A stretch of 64,000 bases of DNA from Neobacillus vireti (GCF_001026695.1 NZ_LDNB01000012.1:303377-367376), one strand, 5' to 3'. Counted from the stretch's first letter, positions 8,309 through 18,115 are shown. Notes: generated from the letters alone by a model not told the origin. Numbers and translations are program-made.

Positions 8309-9499
8309 ATGGCTGCAAGTACATATAAACGTATTTTTATAATCGTAATGGATTCAGTCGGTATTGGGGAGGCACCTGATGCCGAAAAGTTTGGCGACAA
8401 GGGTGCGGATACCTATGGACATATTGCTGAAAGAATGAACGGACTTAACATGCCAAATATGGGCAAGTTAGGCTTAAGCAATATCCGTGAAATCAAGGGT
8501 ATTGAAAAAGCAGCAAAGCCATTAGCTTTTTATACAAAAATGATGGAGGCTTCTAACGGGAAAGATACGATGACTGGTCATTGGGAAATTATGGGGTTAA
8601 ATATCCAAACACCGTTCCGTGTGTTTCCTGAAGGGTTTCCGGAAGAACTTCTTTCTGAATTAGAAAAGCGTACCGGTCGAAAAATTATTGGCAATAAACC
8701 TGCAAGTGGAACAGAAATCCTTGTTGAGCTTGGAGAAGAGCATATGAAAACGGGTGCGTTGATTGTCTATACATCTGCAGATTCCGTTCTTCAAATTGCT
8801 GCTCATGAAGAGATTGTCCCGCTGGAAGAACTTTATAATATTTGTAAAATTGCTCGTGAATTAACACTAGATGAAAAATATATGGTAGGCCGAATCATTG
8901 CCCGGCCATTCTTGGGAGAACCAGGGAACTTTAAACGGACGCCAAACCGTCACGATTATGCTTTAAAACCGTTTGACCGTACGGTAATGAGTGAATTAAA
9001 AGATTCAGGCTTCGATGTTATTGCTATTGGGAAAATTTCTGATATTTATGATGGCGAAGGTGTCACTAAGTCTTTACGGACGGTTTCTAATATGGATGGG
9101 ATGGATAAGCTTGTTGAGACCTTTGATATGGATTTCACAGGTATCAGCTTTGTCAACCTTGTTGATTTTGATGCGTTATATGGACATCGCCGTGACCCGG
9201 AAGGATACGGAAAAGCGCTGGAAGAATATGATGCCCGTCTGCCTGAAGTGTTCGCCAAAATGAAAGAAGACGATCTGTTAATGATTACAGCAGATCACGG
9301 AAATGATCCAGTTGCGCCGGGCACGGACCATACACGTGAATATGTTCCATTGCTTGTTTATTCAAAGAGTATGGCGAAAGGGAAAGAGCTTCCTTTACGG
9401 GAAACCTTTGCCGACCTTGGGGCAACGGTCGCGGAAAACTTTAATGTGAAAATGCCGAACTACGGTAAAAGCTTTTTAAAAGAACTAAAGGGGGAGTAA
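8309..9499 (+). CDS. deoB: Phosphopentomutase
   Basis: 396 residues, the family length. It interconverts (deoxy)ribose 1-phosphate and 5-phosphate and so links nucleoside breakdown to the pentose phosphate pathway. Metal-site motifs of the alkaline-phosphatase superfamily are present: [10 protein letters not shown] near the N-terminus, [12 protein letters not shown] holding the phosphorylated threonine, and TADHGNDP with [12 protein letters not shown] near the C-terminus. The ATG follows AAAGGAGG by 8 bases. It is the first gene of a three-gene salvage operon. Confidence 0.96.
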   Translation: MAASTYKRIFIIVMDSVGIGEAPDAEKFGDKGADTYGHIAERMNGLNMPNMGKLGLSNIREIKGIEKAAKPLAFYTKMMEASNGKDTMTGHWEIMGLNIQTPFRVFPEGFPEELLSELEKRTGRKIIGNKPASGTEILVELGEEHMKTGALIVYTSADSVLQIAAHEEIVPLEELYNICKIARELTLDEKYMVGRIIARPFLGEPGNFKRTPNRHDYALKPFDRTVMSELKDSGFDVIAIGKISDIYDGEGVTKSLRTVSNMDGMDKLVETFDMDFTGISFVNLVDFDALYGHRRDPEGYGKALEEYDARLPEVFAKMKEDDLLMITADHGNDPVAPGTDHTREYVPLLVYSKSMAKGKELPLRETFADLGATVAENFNVKMPNYGKSFLKELKGE

Positions 9500-9501
9500 C
9501 A

Positions 9502-10323
9502 TTGAACACAGAGAAAATCCAAAACGCTGCTGGTTTTTTAAAAGAAAAATACGCCAATACGCCAAAAATTGGCCTGATTTTAGGATCTGGTCTTGGCGTT
9601 TTAGCGGATGAAATTGAGAATCCTGTTAAAATACCATACAACGAAATACCAGATTTCCCAATATCAACAGTTGAAGGTCATGCCGGTCAGCTCGTATTTG
9701 GCGTACTAAATGGGGTAGAGGTTGTTGCCATGCAAGGTCGTTTCCATTTCTATGAAGGATATAGTATGGATAAAGTGACTTTCCCGGTTCGTGTCATGAA
9801 AGAGCTTGGCGTGGACATGCTGATTGTTACCAATGCGGCAGGCGGCGTAAATGAAAGTTTTGAACCTGGTGATCTAATGCTAATTACCGACCATATTAAT
9901 AATATGGGAACGAATCCGTTAATTGGACCAAATGATTCTCGTCACGGTGTCCGCTTCCCTGATATGTCTGAGGCGTATACCAAAGATTTACGGGCAGCTG
10001 CGAGAGAGAGTGCAGCCCGCTTAAACATAAATGTCAAAGAAGGCGTCTATTTCGGAAATCCTGGACCTGTATACGAAACACCGGCAGAAATTCGGATGAT
10101 TCGCGGAATGGGCGGTGATGCCGTTGGAATGTCCACTGTGCCGGAGGTTATCGTTGCCCGCCACAGCGGAATGAAAGTTCTAGGTATTTCTTGTATTTCC
10201 AATATGGCAGCCGGCATTCTAGATCAGCCGTTAACACATGATGAAGTAATTGAAACAACTGAAAAAGTAAAAGCAGATTTCCTTTCATACGTAAAAGAAA
10301 TTGTAAAAGATATCGCAAAATAA
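9502..10323 (+). CDS. punA: Purine nucleoside phosphorylase
   Basis: 273 residues. Splits purine (deoxy)nucleosides with phosphate into base and (deoxy)ribose 1-phosphate. GLILGSGLGVLADE, VEGHAGQLVFG, GRFHFYEGY and TNAAGGVNESFEPGDLM are hallmark stretches of the trimeric guanosine/inosine-specific class, and PGPVYETPAEIRMIR with MSTVPEVIVARH completes the active site. It starts with TTG, 2 bases after deoB, behind GGGGGAG. B. subtilis calls the orthologue pupG. Confidence 0.95.
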   Translation: MNTEKIQNAAGFLKEKYANTPKIGLILGSGLGVLADEIENPVKIPYNEIPDFPISTVEGHAGQLVFGVLNGVEVVAMQGRFHFYEGYSMDKVTFPVRVMKELGVDMLIVTNAAGGVNESFEPGDLMLITDHINNMGTNPLIGPNDSRHGVRFPDMSEAYTKDLRAAARESAARLNINVKEGVYFGNPGPVYETPAEIRMIRGMGGDAVGMSTVPEVIVARHSGMKVLGISCISNMAAGILDQPLTHDEVIETTEKVKADFLSYVKEIVKDIAK

Positions 10324-10356
10324 ATTGACTAATAATATAACGAAGTGGTGATAAAG

Positions 10357-11661
10357 ATGAGAATGGTTGACTTAATTGAGAAAAAACGCGACGGGCACGA
10401 ACTATCAACTGAAGAAATTAATTTTATTATTACTGGTTATACAGATGGATCAATCCCAGATTATCAAGTAAGTGCCCTAACAATGGCTATCTTTTTTAAA
10501 GGGATGACCGAAAAAGAAAGAGCCGATTTAACGATGGCTATGGTTGAGTCTGGAGATCAAATAGATTTATCGCAAATTGAAGGCATCAAAGTTGACAAGC
10601 ATTCAACAGGCGGAGTCGGCGACACAACAACCCTTGTGCTTGGACCACTTGTTGCTGCATTGGATGTTCCGATTGCCAAGATGTCTGGCCGAGGATTAGG
10701 CCATACGGGTGGAACGATTGATAAATTAGAAGCAGTCAAAGGCTTCCACGTTGAAATTGAAAATGATGAATTTATTGACCTTGTAAATAAAAATAAAATT
10801 GCAGTCATTGGACAAAGCGGGAACTTAACCCCAGCCGATAAAAAGCTATATTCACTAAGGGATGTAACAGCAACTGTCGATAGTATTCCATTGATTGCCA
10901 GCTCAATCATGAGTAAAAAGATTGCCGCTGGCGCTGATGCGATTGTGCTTGATGTTAAAACAGGCGCGGGAGCATTCATGAAGACTCTCGATGATTCCAG
11001 AGAATTGGCCAAGGCAATGGTACGGATTGGGAACAACGTCGGCAGAAGAACCATGGCTGTTATTTCTGACATGAGCCAGCCGCTTGGCTATGCGATTGGA
11101 AATGCGCTTGAAGTGAAGGAAGCGATTGATACCTTAAAAGGGGAAGGACCAGAGGACTTAACTGAGCTTTGTTTAACGCTTGGAAGCCACATGGTTTACG
11201 TGGCTGAAAAGGCTGGCTCCCTTGCAGAAGCACGTACAATGCTTGAAAATGTGATAAAAGATGGTTCCGCGCTTGAAAAATTAAAGGTATTTTTGAGCTC
11301 GCAAGGCGGGGATGCCTCGATTGTTGATGATCCTGCAAAAATGCCGCAAGCAAAATTTGTTATTGAGCTTGAGGCAAAAGAAGACGGCTATGTATCTGAA
11401 ATCATCGCAGACGAAGTTGGTACTGCCGCGATGCTCCTTGGAGCAGGAAGAGCAACGAAGGAATCAGTGATTGATTTAGCCGTCGGCCTTGTCTTAAGAA
11501 AGAAAATTGGCGACCAAGTCAAAAAAGGCGAATCATTAGTAACTATTTACAGCAATTTCGAAAATGTGGATGAAGTAAAACAAAAGCTATACGAAAATAT
11601 CAAGATATCCACATCAAAAGTAGAAGCACCAATCCTAGTTCACGAAGAAATAACCGAATAA
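10357..11661 (+). CDS. pdp: Pyrimidine-nucleoside phosphorylase
   Basis: 434 residues from the ATG at 10357 ([10 protein letters not shown]), which aligns with known Pdp N-termini; an in-frame GTG 12 bases earlier is less likely. Phosphorolyses uridine and thymidine. The family signature [18 protein letters not shown], the KHSTGGVGD phosphate loop and the C-terminal barrel-sandwich domain are all visible. Third gene of the deoB-punA-pdp operon; products of all three converge on pentose phosphate. The unit ends in a very strong hairpin. Confidence 0.95.
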   Translation: MRMVDLIEKKRDGHELSTEEINFIITGYTDGSIPDYQVSALTMAIFFKGMTEKERADLTMAMVESGDQIDLSQIEGIKVDKHSTGGVGDTTTLVLGPLVAALDVPIAKMSGRGLGHTGGTIDKLEAVKGFHVEIENDEFIDLVNKNKIAVIGQSGNLTPADKKLYSLRDVTATVDSIPLIASSIMSKKIAAGADAIVLDVKTGAGAFMKTLDDSRELAKAMVRIGNNVGRRTMAVISDMSQPLGYAIGNALEVKEAIDTLKGEGPEDLTELCLTLGSHMVYVAEKAGSLAEARTMLENVIKDGSALEKLKVFLSSQGGDASIVDDPAKMPQAKFVIELEAKEDGYVSEIIADEVGTAAMLLGAGRATKESVIDLAVGLVLRKKIGDQVKKGESLVTIYSNFENVDEVKQKLYENIKISTSKVEAPILVHEEITE

Positions 11662-11688
11662 ACAAATTGTTGTTTAAGGTGTCATTTA

Positions 11689-11740
11689 GGGTGTCAGGCA
11701 CCATGTGAAAAATTCACATGGTGCCTGACACCCTTTTTTT
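11689..11740 (+). terminator. Long perfect hairpin after pdp (repeat-derived terminator)
   Basis: Two perfect 21-base arms (outer part GGGTGTCAGGCACC) around an AAA loop, followed by a T-run. A shortened GGTGTCA copy precedes it. The GGTGTCAGGCACC motif is, as far as I recall, dispersed in many Bacillaceae genomes, so this is both a terminator and a repeat. Confidence 0.9.
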
Positions 11741-11820
11741 CTTAAAAATAGAGGAAATAATTGTATAAGAATGTTTGTTTTGGAAAAAATGGAGGCTATA
11801 AAGAATGGAGGGTTATGCGA

Positions 11821-12996
11821 ATGAAACGATTTGTCTCTTTATTAATGACATTGATAATATTTACAAGTTTAGCCGGGCCAACTGCTTTAGCTGCTGAAGA
11901 ACAGAAAACTACTGATATAGTCAGCAATGTGAAATCTGCGATTTTAATCGAGCGTGATACCGGAAAAGTCCTCTACGAGAAAAATAGTCAGGAAGAACTG
12001 CCGCCGGCGAGTATGACGAAGATTATGACCATGCTTTTGATCATGGAAGCGATTGATAAAGGAAAGCTCACTTGGGATGAAAAAATCCGTACAAGTGAAT
12101 ATGCAGCCTCGATGGGAGGTTCACAAATTTTCCTTGAACCTGGTGAAGAAATGACGACAAAGGAAATGTTGCGAGGAATAGCTATCGGTTCAGGAAATGA
12201 TGCGTCAGTTGCCATGGCCGAGAGACTCGCAGGGTCTGAAGAAGCTTTTGTTGACAAGATGAATGATAAAGCAAAAGAACTAGGTCTCAAGCATACGTTC
12301 TTTAAAAATACAACCGGACTTCCAGTAGGCGGACATTTTAGCTCTGCAGCTGATATGGCTGTGATGGCAAAAGAATTACTGAAATATGAGGAAATTACAA
12401 AATTTACAGGTATGTATGAGTCCTACCTCCGTGAAAATACGGATAAAAAGTTTTGGCTAGTGAATACCAATAAATTAGTCCGTTTTTACCCAGGGGTCGA
12501 CGGGTTAAAAACCGGGTTTACCGCGGAAGCAAAATACTGCTTAACAGCAACGGCCCAAAAAGATGGCATGCGTGTAATTGCGGTTGTTTTTGGATCTCCT
12601 ACTTCAAAGGAACGAAATGCCCAAGTAACGAAAATGCTTAATTATGCCTTTAGCCAATACCAGACACATCCAATGTTTAAGCGGAATCAAACCATTGGTC
12701 AAGCAAAAGTAAGTAAAGGGAAAGAAAAGTCAGTCGAAGCCGTAACAAGTGAACCACTTTCATTACTGACCAAAAAAGGTGAAAAGACAAAAGATGTTGA
12801 ACAAAAAATTGAACTGCAAAAAAAATTAAAAGCCCCCATTTCAAAAGGGGACAAAGTAGGAACAATTAAGCTAATGAAGGACGGCAAGGTAATTCTCGAA
12901 AGTCCTTTAGTCGCGAAAAAGGAAGTAAAGGAAGCAGGCTGGTGGAACCTTTATAAACGGTCATTTGGCATGTTTACCAAGGCTGGGGGGAAATAA
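11821..12996 (+). CDS. dacF: D-alanyl-D-alanine carboxypeptidase DacF
   Basis: 391 residues from the ATG at 11821, 8 bases after GGAGGG. An N-terminal signal peptide (cut likely after TALA, residue 24) leads to a penicillin-binding S11 peptidase with S64-x-x-K67, S124-G-N126 and K230-T-G232, then the C-terminal beta-rich domain and a hydrophobic/amphipathic tail. It trims the D-Ala from peptidoglycan stem peptides outside the membrane. Placed directly before spoIIA as in B. subtilis, where dacF is a sporulation gene acting on cortex crosslinking. Confidence 0.93.
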   Translation: MKRFVSLLMTLIIFTSLAGPTALAAEEQKTTDIVSNVKSAILIERDTGKVLYEKNSQEELPPASMTKIMTMLLIMEAIDKGKLTWDEKIRTSEYAASMGGSQIFLEPGEEMTTKEMLRGIAIGSGNDASVAMAERLAGSEEAFVDKMNDKAKELGLKHTFFKNTTGLPVGGHFSSAADMAVMAKELLKYEEITKFTGMYESYLRENTDKKFWLVNTNKLVRFYPGVDGLKTGFTAEAKYCLTATAQKDGMRVIAVVFGSPTSKERNAQVTKMLNYAFSQYQTHPMFKRNQTIGQAKVSKGKEKSVEAVTSEPLSLLTKKGEKTKDVEQKIELQKKLKAPISKGDKVGTIKLMKDGKVILESPLVAKKEVKEAGWWNLYKRSFGMFTKAGGK

Positions 12997-13030
12997 CCAT
13001 TTCTAATAGATATGAAGGTATAAATTTTTG

Positions 13031-13166
13031 ACTTCGAGAATTGTCCAGCTCCAGCGCCTAGCCCCTCGAGGTCACAAGCCAATCCGTCCAAAAGGTTAAA
13101 AAGCAACCTTTCGGCCGGCTCGTCTTGTGCTTGTCGGGGCTGAACAAGGCGCTTGCGCTTTTCTTA
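13031..13166. repeat. Dispersed repeat, core type 1, copy 2
   Basis: Near-identical to the copies at 3335 and 49291, here with the fuller 5' terminus GACTTCGAGAATTGTCCAGC. It separates dacF from spoIIAA and ends exactly where the Spo0A box of spoIIA begins. Confidence 0.9.
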
Positions 13167-13174
13167 TTGTCGAA
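13167..13174 (+). promoter_or_regulatory. Spo0A box upstream of spoIIAA
   Basis: TTGTCGAA matches the core 0A box (TGTCGAA). It lies 56 bases upstream of the sigma-H -35 element. The spoIIA operon of B. subtilis is activated by phosphorylated Spo0A at such sites. Confidence 0.65.
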
Positions 13175-13229
13175 ACTGAGAAAAAGTCCACTTCTTTTAG
13201 CGAATTACAACTAGTTTTGTATTTATAGA

Positions 13230-13255
13230 AGGAAATACTCGTAAGCGAAGCGAAT
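13230..13255 (+). promoter_or_regulatory. Sigma-H promoter of the spoIIA operon
   Basis: AGGAAAT at 13230-13236, 12-base spacer, AGCGAAT at 13249-13255. This fits the sigma-H consensus (RnAGGAWWW, RnnGAAT) very well and sits 37 bases before spoIIAA, as in B. subtilis. Confidence 0.8.
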
Positions 13256-13291
13256 TGACTCACTATACCAGATTAAGGAGGCCTATGGATA

Positions 13292-13642
13292 GTGAGTCTT
13301 AACATTGAATTGGAAACCAAAAATGACGTTTTACTTATTCGCTTAAGTGGTGAATTAGACCATCATACAGCGGATACCCTTCGTGAAAAAGCGACAGCGA
13401 TTATTGAAAAAAATGATATCCGTCATATTGTCTTGAATCTGGAACAGCTTTCTTTCATGGATAGCTCAGGATTAGGAGTTATTTTAGGAAGATACAAACA
13501 AATCAAACAGGTGCACGGTGAAATGGTCGTCTGTGCAATTTCCCCTGCAATACAAAGATTATTCGATATGTCCGGTTTATTTAAGATTATCAAAATGGAA
13601 CCGACTGAGGAATTTGCATTGCAAAGATTGGGGGTCGCCTGA
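13292..13642 (+). CDS. spoIIAA: Anti-anti-sigma factor SpoIIAA
   Basis: 116-residue STAS domain protein. The phosphorylation site is Ser58 in [18 protein letters not shown]. Unphosphorylated SpoIIAA binds SpoIIAB and frees sigma F in the forespore; SpoIIAB phosphorylates it, SpoIIE dephosphorylates it. The start is GTG at 13292, 10 bases after AAGGAGG; the ATG at 13285 is out of frame and stops at once. The stop codon directly touches the spoIIAB start, so the two are translationally coupled. Confidence 0.96.
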   Translation: MSLNIELETKNDVLLIRLSGELDHHTADTLREKATAIIEKNDIRHIVLNLEQLSFMDSSGLGVILGRYKQIKQVHGEMVVCAISPAIQRLFDMSGLFKIIKMEPTEEFALQRLGVA

Positions 13643-14083
13643 ATGAAGAATGAAATGAGTCTCGAATTCAGTGCTCTAAGTCAAAATGAATCATTTGCCC
13701 GTGTAACCGTTGCGGCATTTATTGCCCAGCTTGATCCTACTTTGGATGAGCTAACCGAAATAAAGACGGTGGTTTCCGAAGCAGTGACGAATGCGATCAT
13801 TCATGGATATGAGAATGATCCAAGTGGAATTGTCTATATCCAAGTTTCAATTGAGGACAGTTTGATTAATATGACAATAAGAGACAGTGGAAAAGGTATT
13901 GCCGATGTGGAAGAAGCTCGTCAGCCATTATTTACAACGAAACCGGATTTAGAACGATCCGGTATGGGGTTTACCATCATGGAGAATTTCATGGATGAAG
14001 TAGAGGTTCTCACACAGCCAGGTCGAGGAACCGAGGTTAAATTACGGAAGCATTTAAATTCGAGCAAAATGCTTTGCAATTAA
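13643..14083 (+). CDS. spoIIAB: Anti-sigma F factor and kinase SpoIIAB
   Basis: 146 residues, exactly the usual length. GHKL-type ATPase: [16 protein letters not shown] (N box), [20 protein letters not shown] (G1 box and lid) and [15 protein letters not shown] (G2). It holds sigma F inactive or phosphorylates SpoIIAA on Ser58. No gap separates it from spoIIAA, and the sigF start follows after 12 bases. Confidence 0.96.
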   Translation: MKNEMSLEFSALSQNESFARVTVAAFIAQLDPTLDELTEIKTVVSEAVTNAIIHGYENDPSGIVYIQVSIEDSLINMTIRDSGKGIADVEEARQPLFTTKPDLERSGMGFTIMENFMDEVEVLTQPGRGTEVKLRKHLNSSKMLCN

Positions 14084-14095
14084 GGAGACTTGCCG

Positions 14096-14854
14096 ATGGA
14101 TGTGGAGGTCAAGAACGAAAAAAGTCAACCGTTTCTAAAGGATCATGAGGTTAAAGAACTTATTAAAAAGAGTCAAGACGGGGACCAAGAGGCAAGAGAT
14201 TTAATTGTTGAAAAAAATATGCGTCTTGTCTGGTCCGTTGTCCAGCGCTTTCTTAACAGGGGATATGATCCCGATGATTTATTCCAAATTGGCTGTATTG
14301 GGTTGTTAAAATCAGTCGATAAATTTGATCTTTCCTACGATGTAAAGTTTTCTACTTATGCGGTACCGATGATTATTGGGGAAATCCAGCGTTTTATCCG
14401 TGATGATGGAACCGTAAAGGTCAGCCGCTCACTGAAAGAGATGGGTAACAAAATCAGGAAAGCGAAGGATGAGTTATCAAAGACATTCGGCAGAACTCCA
14501 ACTGTTAACGAAATCTCAGAGTATTTGGAGCTCTCGCCGGAGGATGTGATCCTTGCACAGGAAGCAAGCAGAACACCTTCATCCATTCATGAAACGGTTT
14601 ATGAAAATGATGGTGATCCAATTACGTTATTAGACCAAATTGATGATGGCAATGAGGGAAAATGGTTTGATAAAATTGCATTAAAAGAAGCGATTCGGGA
14701 ATTGGATGAACGAGAAAGACTAATCGTTTATTTAAGATATTATAAGGACCAGACCCAGTCTGAGGTTGCTCTAAGGCTCGGGATTTCTCAGGTTCAAGTA
14801 TCAAGGCTCGAAAAAAAAATTTTACAACAAATGAAGGACCGTATGGATCTCTAA
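14096..14854 (+). CDS. sigF: Forespore RNA polymerase sigma factor SigF
   Basis: 252 residues, starting at the ATG 7 bases after AAGGAGAC. Regions 2 (NMRLVWSVVQRFLNRGYDPDDLFQIGC-type core), 3 and 4 are complete; region 4 ends with the helix-turn-helix QSEVALRLGISQVQVSRLEKK. It directs the first forespore-specific programme after asymmetric division. Third gene of spoIIA; a strong terminator overlaps its last codons. Confidence 0.96.
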   Translation: MDVEVKNEKSQPFLKDHEVKELIKKSQDGDQEARDLIVEKNMRLVWSVVQRFLNRGYDPDDLFQIGCIGLLKSVDKFDLSYDVKFSTYAVPMIIGEIQRFIRDDGTVKVSRSLKEMGNKIRKAKDELSKTFGRTPTVNEISEYLELSPEDVILAQEASRTPSSIHETVYENDGDPITLLDQIDDGNEGKWFDKIALKEAIRELDERERLIVYLRYYKDQTQSEVALRLGISQVQVSRLEKKILQQMKDRMDL

Positions 14855-14869
14855 TCCATACGGTTTTTT
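14839..14869 (+). terminator. Terminator of the spoIIA operon
   Basis: Stem CCGTATGGAT / ATCCATACGG followed by TTTTTT; the left arm lies inside the end of sigF and the stop codon is in the loop. Confidence 0.9.
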
Positions 14870-14882
14870 CAATTGTTTTACA

Positions 14883-14909
14883 TGAAAACTAGGCTTATTA
14901 TCCATACTA
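14883..14909 (+). promoter_or_regulatory. Candidate sigma-G/F promoter of the spoVA cluster
   Basis: TGAAAA at 14883-14888, 14-base spacer, CATACTA at 14903-14909, 19 bases before spoVAA. The -10 fits the forespore consensus (CATNNTA). spoVA is sigma-G controlled in B. subtilis. Confidence 0.5.
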
Positions 14910-14928
14910 CTTATACGAGGAAATAATT

Positions 14929-15570
14929 GTGTGGGAAGTGAATGTTTTGGAAAAAACAATTTACATTCGCATGCGGAATCGTGTTCAATCTAAGCCGGAT
15001 GAAAAAGTATTGCTAAAGGATGTTGCCCAAATTATTGCCCCGGAAGCTGTGCTCCCAAATTTAAAATTAATGATGGTCCATCAGTTAACCGAAACGGATC
15101 GAAATATTGTCATTATTGATGTCATGAAGGTTATTAATTTGATTACAGCTAGGTTTGAAGAACTGGAAATTCAAACGATTGGACCTGCACAAACCATCAT
15201 CGAAGTAACCTATAAGAAAAAAGGAGTTTCCATTCCTTTTTTTCTGTTAATATGGTTTCTGTTATTTTTTGGTTCAGCGATGGCGATTATGAATTTTCAT
15301 GATGATGTCAGTATGAGAAGTGTACAGGAAAAAATATATACCATTATCACGGGGAAGAAAGAGGCAAAACCATTTCTTTTTCAAATCCCTTATTCTCTTG
15401 GTTTAGGTCTTGGAATGATTCTGTTTTTTAATCATGTATTCAAAAAAAGGTTAAACGAGGAACCGAGTCCACTAGAAGTAGAAATGTTTAATTATCAGCT
15501 GGATTTAGATAATTACGTCATTATCCATGAAAATAAAGAAAGTATGAAAAAGACGAATGACAACGATTAA
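14929..15570 (+). CDS. spoVAA: Stage V sporulation protein AA
   Basis: 213 residues. A soluble N-terminal half (residues 1-95) is followed by two membrane segments (about 103-122 and 157-175) and a cytoplasmic tail. SpoVA proteins sit in the spore inner membrane and carry dipicolinate in during sporulation and out during germination. The GTG start lies 8 bases after GAGG; downstream GTG/TTG starts that would shorten it by 5-7 residues cannot be excluded. The end overlaps spoVAB by 14 bases. Confidence 0.88.
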   Translation: MWEVNVLEKTIYIRMRNRVQSKPDEKVLLKDVAQIIAPEAVLPNLKLMMVHQLTETDRNIVIIDVMKVINLITARFEELEIQTIGPAQTIIEVTYKKKGVSIPFFLLIWFLLFFGSAMAIMNFHDDVSMRSVQEKIYTIITGKKEAKPFLFQIPYSLGLGLGMILFFNHVFKKRLNEEPSPLEVEMFNYQLDLDNYVIIHENKESMKKTNDND

Positions 15571-15982
15571 AATTCTAGCCGTTAGCTTTTTTGGATTTGC
15601 TAGTGGATTGGCCGTAGGCTCCGGGTTTGTTGCTTTTCTTACCGTCCTTGGAATTATTCCTAGGCTGACGCAGCTGACTAAAACAATGAAAATGATTCAA
15701 CAGTATGAATGGGCAGTGGTCTTCGGTGCACTTATAGGGGTATTCGCCAGTCTAAGAGACCCAGTTTTATATATCTCACCCATTGTACTAATCCCTTTAG
15801 GAATCACTGGAGGGGTTTTTGTTGGGATGCTGGCAGCCGCTCTTACAGAGGTATTAAATGTTCTGCCCATCCTTGCCAAAAGGATTCGGCTGGAAGGTAA
15901 AATAGTTATCCTCATTATGGCAATTGTTTTAGGGAAAATATTTGGCTCGATTTTTCAATGGCTCTATTTTGTTCATCATTAA
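15557..15982 (+). CDS. spoVAB: Stage V sporulation protein AB
   Basis: 141 residues with four to five membrane segments. GSGFVAFLTVLGIIPRLTQLTKT and MLAAALTEVLNVLPILAKR are characteristic SpoVAB stretches, and the length equals that of the B. subtilis protein. It starts inside the end of spoVAA, so coupling is strong. What is odd is what follows: not spoVAC but a short repeat and then spoVAEa. Confidence 0.9.
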   Translation: MTTIKILAVSFFGFASGLAVGSGFVAFLTVLGIIPRLTQLTKTMKMIQQYEWAVVFGALIGVFASLRDPVLYISPIVLIPLGITGGVFVGMLAAALTEVLNVLPILAKRIRLEGKIVILIMAIVLGKIFGSIFQWLYFVHH

Positions 15983-16054
15983 GACTTTGAAATGGACTAG
16001 CGCAAGCGCCCAGCGACTTGTAGACATCACTGATTGGGCGGTAACGCTTTTATA
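15983..16054. repeat. Short repeat copy between spoVAB and spoVAEa
   Basis: Begins GACTTTGA like the larger repeats and ends AACGCTTTTATAAG; GCGCCCA / TGGGCG can pair. It belongs to the shared-termini repeat family with a shorter, different core, and takes up nearly the whole gap where spoVAC, spoVAD and spoVAEb lie in the classic operon. Confidence 0.7.
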
Positions 16055-16071
16055 AGAAAGGACATCAAAGG

Positions 16072-16683
16072 ATGAGTATTCGGAGGCGTGTCATTTTAGT
16101 TACTGACGGTGATGAATATGCTAAAAAGGCGATTGAGCATGTGGCGCATGAAATTGGCGGACGCTGTATTTCAAGGTCTCAAGGAAATCCGTCCAAATTA
16201 ACGGGTCCGGAACTTGTCCATTTAATAAAAAAGGCTCCACACGATCCCGTATTGGTGATGTTTGACGATAGCGGGATTGTTGGAGAGGGTGCTGGTGAAA
16301 ACGCATTGAAATATGTAGCTTTTCATGATGAAATCGAGGTCTTAGGCGTCATAGCAGTTGCCGCAAAATCAAGGCATGAGGAATGGACAAGGATTGACGT
16401 TAGTATCGACCGGGACGGGGTGTTAACCCCAAATGGTGTAGATAAATTTGGTATACAGGAACTTGAACCAGGGAGAATAAATGGAGATACCGTTTACTGT
16501 CTTGATGAATTGGATGTTCCGCTCATCGTTGGAATTGGTGATATCGGAAAAATGGCAAGGCGTGACTCTTACAAAGTCGGTTCACCAATCACGAAAAAAG
16601 CGGTCCAGCTAATACTTGAAAGGAGTGGTTTTTTTGACACAAATACAGGACCAAAAATGGCCAATCCCCGAATCAGTCAATGA
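16072..16683 (+). CDS. spoVAEA: Stage V sporulation protein AEa
   Basis: 203 residues, soluble, no membrane segment. [42 protein letters not shown]-like [14 protein letters not shown] and [19 protein letters not shown] are typical of SpoVAEa. Biochemical function is unknown; in the classic operon it follows spoVAEb. Here it follows spoVAB directly. The ATG is preceded by AAAGGAC-type sequence. Its end overlaps the spoVAF start by 50 bases. Confidence 0.9.
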   Translation: MSIRRRVILVTDGDEYAKKAIEHVAHEIGGRCISRSQGNPSKLTGPELVHLIKKAPHDPVLVMFDDSGIVGEGAGENALKYVAFHDEIEVLGVIAVAAKSRHEEWTRIDVSIDRDGVLTPNGVDKFGIQELEPGRINGDTVYCLDELDVPLIVGIGDIGKMARRDSYKVGSPITKKAVQLILERSGFFDTNTGPKMANPRISQ

Positions 16684-18115
16684 AATTGAGCACTATATGA
16701 AACAGCGTGCAGGGCTTGGCGTCAGTTTTGATATTGGGGTCAGGAAATTAAAGATTCTAAAAAAGGATGTCCACATTTATTATGTAAATGGTTTATGTGA
16801 TACCCTTTATATTATTCAACTGATTGAAGAATTAGTAGATATCAATGATCATGAAAAACTGTCAACAGATTTATTTAAGGTGATTGAAAATCGGCTTGTG
16901 AATCAATCCGTTGAACAAACGAAAATGCTTGATACAGTTGTTGATCAGGTCCTGTCTGGATTAATCGCCGTCGTAATGGAAGGGGAAAGTACTGCTTTTA
17001 TCATCGATGTAAGAAGCTATCCAGGACGATCTCCTCAAGAGCCAGATACAGAGAAGGTTGTCAGAGGGGCCCGTGATGGCTTTGTCGAAAATATTGTCTT
17101 GAATACGGGCTTAACAAGAAGGAGAATTCGTGATGGCCGGCTCCGCTTTGAAATGTTAAAGGTGGGGAAACGTTCGAAAACGGATGTTGCACTCGGTTAT
17201 TTAGTAGATGTTGCTGATGCAGATTTACTCAATATTCTTCGAAAAGAATTAAAGGCCATCGATGTTGATGGAATCCCGATGGGCGATAAAACGCTCGAAG
17301 AGTTTATTGTAAAGCAGGGATGGAATCCATTTCCGATTGTAAGATATACGGAACGGGCGGATGTAGCAGCTGCACATTTATTAGAAGGTCATGTGATTAT
17401 CTATTGTGACACTTCTCCAAGTGTGATCATCACGCCGACAACCTTCTTCCATCATGTCCAACATGCGGAAGAATTTCGGGAATCACCGGCGGCAGGTACT
17501 TTTGTACGCTGGACTCGTTTTTTAGGTGTGTTTACGTCGATATTTCTGCTTCCGTTATGGATGTTATTTGTGTTAGAACCTAGTATGTTACCAGAAAAAC
17601 TCTCCTTTATTGGGCCGAATGAGCAAACAAATATACCAGTTGTCATTCAACTAATATTAGCTGATTTTGGGATAGAATTCTTACGGATGGCTGCCATTCA
17701 TACGCCAACTCCATTATCAACAGCAATGGGTTTAATTGCTGCGGTATTGATTGGACAAATTGCGATTGATGTTGGTTTATTCGTTCCTGAGGTTATTCTC
17801 TATGTTGCGGTAGCCGGTATCGGTACATTTACCACACCAAGCTATGAGTTAGGTGTGGCCAATAAGATCTCGAGAATGCTGCTTTTGATTGTGACAGCAG
17901 CATTTCATCTGCCAGGCTTTGTCATTGGCGGCACATTGCTATTTCTATTTATTGTTCATATGCGGGCCCTTAATACACCTTATTTTTGGCCATTTCTTCC
18001 ATTTGAGCCAAAGGGATTCTTACAAATCGTCTTCCGCAGAGCAATCCCCGGGTCTTACTTAAGACCGAGTATTGTTCATCCAAGGAACCGCTTCCGACAG
18101 CCGCCTAAAGGATAA
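16634..18115 (+). CDS. spoVAF: Stage V sporulation protein AF
   Basis: 493 residues from the TTG at 16634, 8 bases after AAAGGAG; this gives the same length as B. subtilis SpoVAF. It is a GerA-type A-subunit relative: large soluble N-terminal part, then five or so membrane segments (about residues 290-430). SpoVAF together with FigP/YqhR-type partners has been linked to ion release that amplifies germination; that role is from other Bacillus species. Last gene of the cluster here. Confidence 0.92.
   Translation: MTQIQDQKWPIPESVNEIEHYMKQRAGLGVSFDIGVRKLKILKKDVHIYYVNGLCDTLYIIQLIEELVDINDHEKLSTDLFKVIENRLVNQSVEQTKMLDTVVDQVLSGLIAVVMEGESTAFIIDVRSYPGRSPQEPDTEKVVRGARDGFVENIVLNTGLTRRRIRDGRLRFEMLKVGKRSKTDVALGYLVDVADADLLNILRKELKAIDVDGIPMGDKTLEEFIVKQGWNPFPIVRYTERADVAAAHLLEGHVIIYCDTSPSVIITPTTFFHHVQHAEEFRESPAAGTFVRWTRFLGVFTSIFLLPLWMLFVLEPSMLPEKLSFIGPNEQTNIPVVIQLILADFGIEFLRMAAIHTPTPLSTAMGLIAAVLIGQIAIDVGLFVPEVILYVAVAGIGTFTTPSYELGVANKISRMLLLIVTAAFHLPGFVIGGTLLFLFIVHMRALNTPYFWPFLPFEPKGFLQIVFRRAIPGSYLRPSIVHPRNRFRQPPKG

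Noticed and set aside
10557..11072. 171-codon frame on the minus strand within pdp
   Set aside because: Shadow of a strongly coding gene; composition follows the opposite strand and there is no ribosome site.
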